6,447 nt of DNA from Bryobacteraceae bacterium. Lineage in GTDB: Bacteria; Acidobacteriota; Terriglobia; Bryobacterales; Bryobacteraceae. The stretch lies in assembly GCA_014379815.1 (NCBI GenBank), contig JACMLA010000448.1, positions 1-6,447 on the forward strand. Reading direction: 5' to 3'. The notes below the pieces were generated by a model that ran no database searches, was not told where the DNA came from, and saw only the letters and a program-made list of their open reading frames with translations. Of this stretch, positions 1-5,935 are shown one piece after another (the stretch's first letter is position 1; each line of letters starts with the position of its first letter). Position numbers and translations under genes: made by a program.

Positions 1-1149
1 CTTCCCGAGGAAACGTTCGAGACACTCAAGCACCTGACGCAGGAAAGCTCCCTGATTCTGACCGGACTGGTTCGTTCCGAGGAACGCGCGCCGGGCGGCT
101 ACGAGATGGATATACATTCCGTCGAAGTCCTGCAGCGCGTTTCGGAAGAAGATCCTTACCCCATCACGCCAAAGGAACACGGGATTGAATTCCTGATGGA
201 CCGGCGTCACCTCTGGCTTCGCAGCAAGCGCCAGCACGCGGCCATCCGCGTCAGGCATGAAGTGATCCGTGCAATTCGGGATTTCTTCGACAACAGCGGT
301 TTTGTGCTGGTCGACAATCCGATCTTCACGCCAGCCGCGTGTGAAGGCACGACGACTTTGTTTGAAGTGAACTACTTTGAAGACGAGAAGTCGTACCTGA
401 CCCAGTCGGGACAGCTGTACAACGAGGCCAATGCAATGGCTTTTGGAAAAGTCTATTGCTTTGGCCCCGTGTTTCGCGCAGAGAAGTCCAAGACCCGCCG
501 TCACCTCACTGAGTTCTGGATGGTAGAGCCGGAGATGGCCTACGCGGATCTCGAAGACGTCAAACGCATCGCTGAGGAACTGGTCGTATACGTCATCGGT
601 CGCGTTCTGGAAAACCGGGGACCGGAGCTGAAAGCGCTGGACAGGGATGTCTCTAAACTGGAGTCGGTGAAAGCTCCGTTTCCCCGCATGACCTACGACG
701 AGGCTGTGACAGCGCTGCAGGCAAAAGGCAGTGAAATCCAGTGGGGCGGAGACTTTGGAAACGCCGACGAGACCCTCATCACGGAGGGAATGGACCGGCC
801 CGTGATCGTAGACAAGTATCCAACCGAGATCAAGGCATTCTACTTTCAGCCCGACCCGGAGCGCCCCGAACTTGCACTGGGAGTGGACATGCTCGCTCCC
901 GAAGGCTATGGCGAAATCATCGGCGGGGGCCAGCGCATCCACGATCTCGATTTACTGTTGAAGAGACTCGAAGAACATCAGCTTCCCCGCGAGGCTTTCG
1001 AATGGTATCTGGATCTTCGCAAGTACGGGACCGTGCCACACGGGGGATTCGGCATGGGAGTGGAAAGAGTGGTCGCCTGGATCTGCGGTCTGGACCACGT
1101 GCGCGAAACGATTCCATATCCCCGCATGCTGTATCGCCTGCGACCCTGA
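1..1149 (+). CDS. asnS: Asparaginyl-tRNA synthetase (5'-truncated by window edge)
   Basis: Class II aminoacyl-tRNA synthetase that charges tRNA-Asn with asparagine in the cytoplasm. The reading frame is open from base 1, so the gene enters from outside. The 382 visible residues compare with roughly 430-465 for the family, so most of the N-terminal anticodon-binding OB fold is missing; its last part ([12 protein letters not shown], then the MDIHSVEVL strand) is present. The catalytic core is complete: [12 protein letters not shown], motif 2 from FRAE (Arg at fragment residue 159) through [14 protein letters not shown], and motif 3 [10 protein letters not shown] (Arg356), ending ETIPYPR. The FWMVEPE signature separates AsnRS from the archaeal-type AspRS, which is the nearest alternative. 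The ATG at 106 is internal and not the start. It is followed 7 nt later by the arginase gene, probably in the same transcript. A dedicated AsnRS suggests that the organism does not rely only on Asp-tRNA-Asn amidation. Confidence 0.96.
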   Translation, partial: LPEETFETLKHLTQESSLILTGLVRSEERAPGGYEMDIHSVEVLQRVSEEDPYPITPKEHGIEFLMDRRHLWLRSKRQHAAIRVRHEVIRAIRDFFDNSGFVLVDNPIFTPAACEGTTTLFEVNYFEDEKSYLTQSGQLYNEANAMAFGKVYCFGPVFRAEKSKTRRHLTEFWMVEPEMAYADLEDVKRIAEELVVYVIGRVLENRGPELKALDRDVSKLESVKAPFPRMTYDEAVTALQAKGSEIQWGGDFGNADETLITEGMDRPVIVDKYPTEIKAFYFQPDPERPELALGVDMLAPEGYGEIIGGGQRIHDLDLLLKRLEEHQLPREAFEWYLDLRKYGTVPHGGFGMGVERVVAWICGLDHVRETIPYPRMLYRLRP

Positions 1150-1156
1150 GGCGTTT

Positions 1157-2071
1157 ATGGCCGAATGCTGCATTGCCATTATCGGAGCTCCTATGGATCT
1201 CGGCGCCGGCCGTCGCGGAGTCGATATGGGGCCCTCCGCGCTTCGGCTCGCCGGTCTTGACGAACGTATTGCCAGCCTCGGCTACGAGGTAAAAGATTTC
1301 GGCAACCTGAAAGTAGAGCAGCCCGAGAGCGTACCGTCTGGAGCCGCCGAAGCGCGCTACCTCCCGCAGATTGTCACTACCTGCACCCGCCTCTCGGAGT
1401 TGGTGTACTCCTGCCTGACCGAGGCCCGCAAACCCCTTGTGCTGGGGGGAGATCATTCCATAGCGGTCGGAACTGTTTCCGGTGTGTCCCGGTACTACCA
1501 CGAGCAGGGCAAAAAGATCGGGCTGATCTGGGTGGACGCACACGCGGACATGAATACGCCGCAAACGTCGCCGTCGGGAAACATACACGGCATGCCGCTC
1601 GCTTGTTTGCTGGGACAGGGTCCACCCGAGCTGGTCAATATTTCAGACTACGCGCCCAAGGTCAGTCCCGCCAACACGGCCATCATCGGGCTGCGGGACA
1701 TCGATTGGACGGAAGCACCGAACGTCAAAGCAGCAGGCGTTCATGCCTACACTATGCGAGAAATAGACGAAAGGGGTCTCCGGGCAATTCTTGCTGAGTC
1801 GATTGAGATTGCAACCCGCGACACTGTGGGATTCCATCTGTCGTTCGACATGGATTCCGTCGATCCCGACGAAGCGCCCGGCGTGGGAACACCGGTTCGG
1901 GGTGGGCTTACCTATCGCGAGGCCCATCTCGCGATGGAGGTCTTCTGCGATTCCGGCAAAATGCTGAGCATGGAAATCGTGGAAGTGAATCCGGTTCTCG
2001 ATACCGCGAACCGAACGGCCCAGCTTGGAGTGGAACTGGTTCTGTCGGCGCTCGGGAAGAGGATTCTTTGA
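1157..2071 (+). CDS. rocF: Arginase (Mn-dependent ureohydrolase)
   Basis: Cytoplasmic binuclear-manganese enzyme that hydrolyses L-arginine to ornithine and urea. The 304-residue protein has the family's usual length and every metal ligand: His100 in GGDHS, Asp127/His129/Asp131 in DAHAD, and Asp231/Asp233 in SFDMDSVDP. The spacing is nearly identical to rat arginase I (101, 124, 126, 128, 232, 234). His144 in GNIHG and Glu276 in EVNP match catalytic/substrate residues His141 and Glu277 of the rat enzyme. The GNIHGMPL and EAPGVGTPVRGGLT segments favour arginase over agmatinase or formiminoglutamase, though substrate cannot be proven by reading. The ATG start has GAGG at 1148-1151, overlapping the asnS stop, with a 5-nt spacer. 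The stop overlaps the TTG start of ddl by 4 nt. No arginine-catabolic partner gene (rocD, rocE type) is beside it, so its role in nitrogen use or in supplying ornithine is open. Confidence 0.93.
   Translation: MAECCIAIIGAPMDLGAGRRGVDMGPSALRLAGLDERIASLGYEVKDFGNLKVEQPESVPSGAAEARYLPQIVTTCTRLSELVYSCLTEARKPLVLGGDHSIAVGTVSGVSRYYHEQGKKIGLIWVDAHADMNTPQTSPSGNIHGMPLACLLGQGPPELVNISDYAPKVSPANTAIIGLRDIDWTEAPNVKAAGVHAYTMREIDERGLRAILAESIEIATRDTVGFHLSFDMDSVDPDEAPGVGTPVRGGLTYREAHLAMEVFCDSGKMLSMEIVEVNPVLDTANRTAQLGVELVLSALGKRIL
2054..2063 (+). promoter_or_regulatory. Shine-Dalgarno deciding the TTG start of ddl
   Basis: The purine run GGGAAGAGGA lies inside the last codons of the arginase gene, 4 nt before TTG at 2068. 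No ATG or GTG lies near the conserved KTNIAVLYGGRSGEHEVS N-terminus, so this site supports the TTG as the true start. It makes the junction a TTGA overlap, typical of coupled translation. Confidence 0.7.
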
Positions 2072-3039
2072 AGACAAATATCGCCGTGTTGTACGGAGGC
2101 CGTAGCGGGGAGCACGAGGTCTCCCTCCGATCGGCCGAATCTGTAATGAACGCGCTCAATCCGGAGCGCTACTCGTTGTTGAAATTCTTTATCAACAAAG
2201 AAGGCCGGTGGAGCCCCCGGGCGATCCAGCCCGAGCCAGGCCGGCACCCGGAAATCGACGTGGTCTTTCCAGTGCTGCACGGCACTTTCGGCGAAGACGG
2301 TACTTTGCAGGGACTTCTGGAACTGGCCGACCTTCCCTACGTCGGACCCGGAGTGCTGGCATCTGCCGCCTCGATGGATAAAGAGTTTGCCAAGCGGCTT
2401 CTGTTGCAAAGCGACGTACCTGTAGTGGAGTACATCGTTGTCAACAGTCCGGAGGAGGCTGACAAAAATCCGTTTGGCTATCCCGTGTTCGTCAAACCGG
2501 TAAATCTCGGTTCCTCTGTCGGGATCAGCAAAGCGAAGTCGCTGGAAGAACTCCGCCAGGCCATTGCGACTGCTCGTGAATACGACACCCGCGTCCTGGT
2601 AGAAAGGTCCATCGCGGGCATGGAGCTGGAGTGCGCCGTTCTTGGGAACAGCGAAAATGCCGCAGCTTCCGTGCCTTGTCAGATCGTGCCGTCACGCGAG
2701 TTCTACGACTACGAAGACAAGTACCTGCTGAATCTGAGCACGGTGAATCTGCCTGCGCCCTTAACTGAGGAGCAAACACACACGCTTCGCGAGATGGCAG
2801 TTCGCGCTTACAACGCCCTGCTTTGCGAAGGTATGTCCCGCGTAGACTTCCTGCTGGAACAGAGCACAGGAAAGCTTTACGTGAATGAAGTAAACACAAT
2901 CCCTGGATTTACGTCCATCAGCATGTACCCAAAGATGTGGGAGTACTCTGGCATGTCGTATCCGGAACTGCTGGACAGGCTGATTGAACTGGCGCTGGCA
3001 CGTCACGCACGAAAGCGTTCACTCCGGTTTTCGAGGTAA
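2068..3039 (+). CDS. ddl: D-alanine--D-alanine ligase
   Basis: ATP-grasp ligase that joins two D-alanines for the UDP-MurNAc-pentapeptide of peptidoglycan; cytoplasmic. The protein has 323 residues, normal for the family. The N-terminal domain carries LYGGRSGEHEVSL and HGTFGEDGTLQG (His71, Glu76). The ATP-grasp part has KPVNLGSSVGI (Lys143) and the metal ligands Asp260 in RVDF and Glu274/Asn276 in EVNTIPG. In the omega loop, FYDYEDKY places Lys218-Tyr219 where E. coli DdlB has Lys215-Tyr216. This Tyr is the mark of D-Ala-D-Ala ligases, whereas D-lactate-forming enzymes carry Phe or His there, so a vancomycin-susceptible type of precursor is predicted. The start is TTG, backed by a strong Shine-Dalgarno in the arginase 3' end. 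It lies outside a mur/fts cluster, between arginase and an envelope protease, and its stop is 1 nt before the most likely start of the latter. Confidence 0.95.
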   Translation: MKTNIAVLYGGRSGEHEVSLRSAESVMNALNPERYSLLKFFINKEGRWSPRAIQPEPGRHPEIDVVFPVLHGTFGEDGTLQGLLELADLPYVGPGVLASAASMDKEFAKRLLLQSDVPVVEYIVVNSPEEADKNPFGYPVFVKPVNLGSSVGISKAKSLEELRQAIATAREYDTRVLVERSIAGMELECAVLGNSENAAASVPCQIVPSREFYDYEDKYLLNLSTVNLPAPLTEEQTHTLREMAVRAYNALLCEGMSRVDFLLEQSTGKLYVNEVNTIPGFTSISMYPKMWEYSGMSYPELLDRLIELALARHARKRSLRFSR

Positions 3040-3040
3040 T

Positions 3041-4450
3041 TTGCTCCCGCTTCTCGCATTTCTGCTGCTCTTTTCCGAAGAAGGCCTCGATTCGATCGAC
3101 AAAGCTTTGAAGCGCTTTGTGGATTTGTTTGCCATAGTGCAGGCCAATTCCGCCGATCCGGTGAGTCCGCAGCAGGCAATCTACGAAGGTGCGATCCCTG
3201 GCATGCTGCGCCGGCTGGATCCGCATTCGATATTCCTCGACACCTCTCATTTCGAACAGCTGAAAGAGCTGGAGAAATCCACACAAAAAGGCTTTGGCAG
3301 CATCGTGTCTCTTCTGCCTGGACGGGTGATCGTTCTGCAGACGTTGCCAGGAACACCTTCGGCGCGCTCGGGTATGAGTCCGGGCGATGAAGTTGTGGCG
3401 ATCAATGGCATTCCACTGGCGAGACTGGAAATCGATCAGCTGGTGCAGCTGTTAACACAGTCACGGCAGAATACGGTACGGCTGGATGTCCGGCGTCAAG
3501 GCAACGCCCGGCTCTTACCACTGACCCTTACACCTGAGGATGTCGACTCCCCTTCCGTGGACCGCGCCTTCTTTCTGCAGGACGGCATCGCCTACTTGCG
3601 CGTCACCAGTTTTGAAGCAGAAACGGGCCAGCAAATTCGGAATGCGATGGAAAAGCTGGGCGGGGCCGATGCAGTCAAAGGTCTTGTTCTGGATCTTCGC
3701 AATAATCCAGGTGGCATTCTGAACGCCGCTGTGGAGACCACTTCGCTGTTTCTCCCACCCGGGGCTGAAATAGTCTCTGTCAACGGCCGTTCTACCAAAA
3801 GAGACACAGCGAAAGTTGCTGCCGAAGCGAGGCCGTGGACCTTTCCCGTAGCCGTTCTGATCAACGGCAAGAGTGCCAGCGCGTCTGAGATCGTGGCGGG
3901 GGCTCTGCAAGACCTCAAACGTGCGACGGTCATCGGAGAGCAGAGTTTTGGGAAAGGCCTGGTTCAGAGCGTCTTTCCACTTTCCCAGGGTGCAGGACTC
4001 GCACTGACGACGGCGTACTATTACACCCCGAGCGGTCGGTCGATCCAAAGACCTTTGCAGGGACAGCTGGAGCAGACCACTGCTTCCGGTCTGGGCGGAA
4101 TCAATCCCGACCAGGTCGTCTTCGGAGAAGGATCCACAAGGCTGCGTGCCTTCCTTGATGCCAGCGCCGCCTTTACGACGTGGGCCACGGAATGGCTGCA
4201 GCGCGCCAAGCCGTCCATTACCGCGAGCTTCCTCGTTACCAATCCGACGCTGGATGAGTTCCAGGCCTGGTTGTCGGGTCGCAATGTCCGGCCGGGGTTA
4301 AATGAGTGGTCTTCGGATCGTGAGTGGATTCGCAGCCGCCTGCATCAGGAGATCTTCAATCTCACTCTGGGAGTAGCAAAAGGCGACGAGGTGGAGGCGG
4401 CGCGGGATCCCGTCGTCCGGGCGGCAGTCACCGCGGTAACGAAGCCTTAG
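3041..4450 (+). CDS. S41 C-terminal processing protease with PDZ domain
   Basis: Ser/Lys protease of the CtpA/Prc family, likely exported and acting on envelope proteins from their C-termini. From TTG 3041 the product is 469 residues: a short hydrophobic N-terminus (LLPLLAFLLLF), a helical N-terminal part, a PDZ domain at about 84-155 (GFGSIVSLLPGRVIVLQ to VRRQG, with the MSPGDEVVAINGIPL turn), the S41 core at about 182-336 and a helical tail of about 130 residues. The catalytic pair is Ser280 in SASASEIVAGAL and Lys305 in SFGKGLVQ, 25 residues apart as in characterised S41 enzymes. The start is uncertain. TTG 3041 has GAGG at 3033-3036 and leaves 1 nt after ddl. TTG 2984 would overlap ddl by 56 nt and add 19 residues with arginines before the hydrophobic stretch, which would make a more normal signal-peptide n-region. 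No ATG occurs before 3203, which is inside conserved sequence. Nearness to ddl fits a cell-wall-related role, but the substrate is unknown. Confidence 0.92.
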   Translation: MLPLLAFLLLFSEEGLDSIDKALKRFVDLFAIVQANSADPVSPQQAIYEGAIPGMLRRLDPHSIFLDTSHFEQLKELEKSTQKGFGSIVSLLPGRVIVLQTLPGTPSARSGMSPGDEVVAINGIPLARLEIDQLVQLLTQSRQNTVRLDVRRQGNARLLPLTLTPEDVDSPSVDRAFFLQDGIAYLRVTSFEAETGQQIRNAMEKLGGADAVKGLVLDLRNNPGGILNAAVETTSLFLPPGAEIVSVNGRSTKRDTAKVAAEARPWTFPVAVLINGKSASASEIVAGALQDLKRATVIGEQSFGKGLVQSVFPLSQGAGLALTTAYYYTPSGRSIQRPLQGQLEQTTASGLGGINPDQVVFGEGSTRLRAFLDASAAFTTWATEWLQRAKPSITASFLVTNPTLDEFQAWLSGRNVRPGLNEWSSDREWIRSRLHQEIFNLTLGVAKGDEVEAARDPVVRAAVTAVTKP

Positions 4451-4469
4451 TTGCTTCGACCGAGGTCTG

Positions 4470-4498
4470 GGAACTTGTTTCGGCACAGTGGTGTCAAA
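4470..4498 (+). promoter_or_regulatory. Predicted ECF (RpoE-type) autoregulatory promoter
   Basis: GGAACTT at 4470-4476 and TCAAA at 4494-4498 are separated by 17 nt. These match the -35 and -10 elements described for E. coli sigma-E promoters, where spacing is about 15-19 nt. The site lies in the only real gap of the window, directly upstream of an ECF sigma gene, as expected for autoregulation. Transcription would begin near 4504-4506, about 20 nt before the GTG start. An alternative housekeeping -10 (TAGAAT, 4504-4509) has no good -35 at 16-18 nt. Confidence 0.6.
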
Positions 4499-4509
4499 AA
4501 GGTTAGAAT

Positions 4510-4527
4510 CACGGATACTACTCCGTG
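4510..4527 (+). repeat. Perfect 6-bp inverted repeat covering the sigma-gene start codon
   Basis: CACGGA (4510-4515) and TCCGTG (4522-4527) flank the 6-nt loop TACTAC. The last three bases of the 3' arm are the proposed GTG start codon. No U-run follows at a terminator-like distance, and only 6 bp pair. It could be an mRNA hairpin limiting initiation, a protein-binding site or chance. Confidence 0.4.
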
Positions 4528-5190
4528 CATGATCGTTTTTTAGTTCAACCCGAAATGTTATCTGGCACCGAAGCGAATCTCTGGTCGGAAGATAGTCTGG
4601 TTGAGGGTCTTCAAAGTGGCACCGACCAGGCTTACGAAGCCCTGATTGACAGATTCCAGCAACCGGTGTACAGCCTGGTTTGCCGCCTCCTCGACGATCC
4701 ATCGGAGACGGCCGACGTAGTACAGGAAGTATTCCTGAAGGTATTCCGGAACGTTGGCAGTTTTCGCCAGAACAGCAGTCTGAAGACGTGGATCTACAGG
4801 ATCGCCTACAACGAGGCCTGGAACCATCGCAGATGGTTCACGCGACACCGGAAGCAGGAAATCGGTCTGGAGCGGGAGGACGAAGAAGCTCTCGGCTTTC
4901 AGGAAATTCTGCACGACCAGGGGCGATCCGCATTCGACATTGTGGCCGATGGCGAAACTCATGCGCTGATTGAAGAAGCGCTCGGCGGTTTGAATCCGGT
5001 ATTTCGGGCCGCTGTCATCCTGCGGGATATCGAGGACCTCAGCTATGAGGAGATCGCTGAGGTGCTGGGCGTGTCCCTCGGGACCGTCAAGTCGCGAATC
5101 CTTCGCGGCCGGGAAGCGCTCCGCAAAGCGTTGTCGAGCCGGCTGAAGCCGGAACCGGCTCTGGACTGGTCTCCGCAACCGGTAAGGTGA
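4525..5190 (+). CDS. ECF sigma factor, RpoE-like (sigma-70 family group IV)
   Basis: Directs RNA polymerase to a small stress regulon, probably for the envelope given the membrane anti-sigma factor encoded next. The product has 221 residues. Sigma region 2 lies at about 31-105: DQAYEALIDRFQQPVYSLVCRLL, the DDPSETADVVQEVFLKVF helix and the LKTWIYRIAYNEAWNHRR helix that recognises the -10 element. A charged linker of about 40 residues follows, then region 4 at about 147-205, with the helix-turn-helix DLSYEEIAEVLGVSLGTVKSRILRGREALRKAL. No extra C-terminal domain is seen. The GTG start lacks a clear Shine-Dalgarno and sits in a small inverted repeat; ATG 4555 is an alternative that removes 10 non-conserved residues and also lacks a ribosome site. 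The stop at 5188-5190 lies in the Shine-Dalgarno of the anti-sigma gene 4 nt downstream, so the two are co-translated. The upstream ECF-type promoter suggests autoregulation. It is slightly longer than the common 180-210 residues. Confidence 0.93.
   Translation: MHDRFLVQPEMLSGTEANLWSEDSLVEGLQSGTDQAYEALIDRFQQPVYSLVCRLLDDPSETADVVQEVFLKVFRNVGSFRQNSSLKTWIYRIAYNEAWNHRRWFTRHRKQEIGLEREDEEALGFQEILHDQGRSAFDIVADGETHALIEEALGGLNPVFRAAVILRDIEDLSYEEIAEVLGVSLGTVKSRILRGREALRKALSSRLKPEPALDWSPQPVR
5184..5190 (+). promoter_or_regulatory. Shine-Dalgarno of the anti-sigma gene, overlapping the sigma stop
   Basis: AAGGTGA is complementary to the anti-Shine-Dalgarno, contains the sigma-factor TGA stop and lies 4 nt before ATG 5195. 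Stop, ribosome site and start are merged, which fits coupled synthesis of the sigma factor and its inhibitor in a fixed ratio. Confidence 0.7.
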
Positions 5191-5194
5191 CTTC

Positions 5195-5920
5195 ATGACT
5201 GGCTCCGAAGCTGTAAATTCCGAGATGTTCTCTTGCGATGCCGCACGGCGACGCACGCTCTCTTATCGGGAGGGCAACTTGCCTTCCGATGAGATGGAGC
5301 GCATGCGGCAACATCTGCGCGAGTGTCCTGAGTGCTCCGAAGAATCTGGGCCGGTGTACGATTTGCGGCGCGATCTGAGAGCCATCAAGCCACTTGGCCC
5401 TTCGCCTGACGTTCGTATGAAGCTCCGGATTTCCGCTTCCCGCGAAGCAGCGCGCCGCCGGTCCCGGAAGAACGTTGCCGACATGTGGCGCACCTGGTAC
5501 GGCGACTGGAAGCTGTGGACTGATAACTTAATGCGACCTTTGGCGCTGCCCACGGCTGGAGGTTTTGCTTCCGCGCTTGTCCTGTTCAGTGCTTTTGCTT
5601 CCGGCCTGACCGTAACTACAAGTCCGGCGAGTCGCGGGGATATTCCGACTGGCTTGTACACCGAAGCTTCTGTGAGAAGTTACTTGCCGCTTGGGTTGTA
5701 CGATGGCGACCTCATGGTGGAATTGACTATCGACGACCAGGGGCGCGTGATCGACTACACCCTGCCCACACTCGGGGCGGCAACGCCCATGGCATTGCGA
5801 CGCAACATCGAGAACCATCTCCTTTTTACGCAGTTCAATCCTGCTACCAGTTTCGGCCAGCCGACTGGGGGTAAGGTCCGCCTGTGGTTTCGAAGTAGCC
5901 GTATCGACGTGAAGGGCTAA
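5195..5920 (+). CDS. Membrane anti-sigma factor: zinc finger, one TM helix, TonB-C-like outer domain
   Basis: Predicted inhibitor of the adjacent ECF sigma factor; 241 residues. The N-terminal cytoplasmic part resembles the zf-HC2/ZAS anti-sigma domain: Cys14, then His40-x3-Cys44-x2-Cys47 in MRQHLRECPEC, preceded by the usual LSYREGNLP stretch. A basic, tryptophan-containing linker (about 74-114) leads to one membrane segment at about 116-140 (LALPTAGGFASALVLFSAFASGLTV), with positive residues on the inner side. About 100 residues would lie outside. Residues 171-235 (GDLMVELTIDDQGRVIDYTLP, then LRRNIENHLLFTQFNPATSFGQPTGGKVRLWF) read like a TonB C-terminal fold, with the strand-turn-strand xVxxTIDxxGRVxD and a final FxPA..GxP..xVxxxF. 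That domain call comes from pattern reading and is less sure than the zinc finger. The ATG has a strong Shine-Dalgarno. Release of the sigma factor could follow proteolysis or a signal sensed outside. No CxxC redox centre other than the zinc ligands is seen. Confidence 0.85.
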   Translation: MTGSEAVNSEMFSCDAARRRTLSYREGNLPSDEMERMRQHLRECPECSEESGPVYDLRRDLRAIKPLGPSPDVRMKLRISASREAARRRSRKNVADMWRTWYGDWKLWTDNLMRPLALPTAGGFASALVLFSAFASGLTVTTSPASRGDIPTGLYTEASVRSYLPLGLYDGDLMVELTIDDQGRVIDYTLPTLGAATPMALRRNIENHLLFTQFNPATSFGQPTGGKVRLWFRSSRIDVKG

Positions 5921-5935
5921 ACCTCCGCCGTCTGA

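Noticed and set aside
741..1292. A 183-codon open frame on the + strand overlapping the end of asnS and start of rocF
   Set aside because: It is out of frame with two well-supported genes and its composition is Arg/Pro/Ser-rich as expected for a frame-shifted shadow.
917..1588. A 223-codon open frame on the - strand across asnS/rocF
   Set aside because: It lies antisense to two clearly conserved enzymes, has an Arg-rich low-information translation and shows no recognisable motif. It is a shadow of GC-rich coding sequence.
2704..2727. The possibility that the ligase makes D-Ala-D-Lac (glycopeptide resistance type)
   Set aside because: The omega loop has Lys-Tyr (DKY) as in D-Ala-D-Ala ligases, not the Phe or His seen in D-lactate-forming enzymes, and no vanH/vanX-like gene is nearby.
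4475..4509. A housekeeping sigma-70 promoter TTGTTT ... TAGAAT
   Set aside because: The two boxes are 23 nt apart, too far for a normal promoter, and no better -35 lies 16-18 nt before TAGAAT.
4451..4524. A rho-independent terminator after the S41 protease gene
   Set aside because: The only stems are GACC/GGTC with a 2-nt loop and the 6-bp repeat at the sigma start, and neither is followed by a U-run in the right place.
4529..4543. A four-codon mini-ORF (ATG ATC GTT TTT TAG) at the start of the sigma gene
   Set aside because: There is no ribosome site, and an ORF this short easily occurs by chance. Nothing supports a leader-peptide role.
4558..5256. A 232-codon open frame on the - strand opposite the sigma factor
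   Set aside because: The + strand sigma factor has both conserved domains and explains the coding signal. The reverse translation resembles nothing I recognise.
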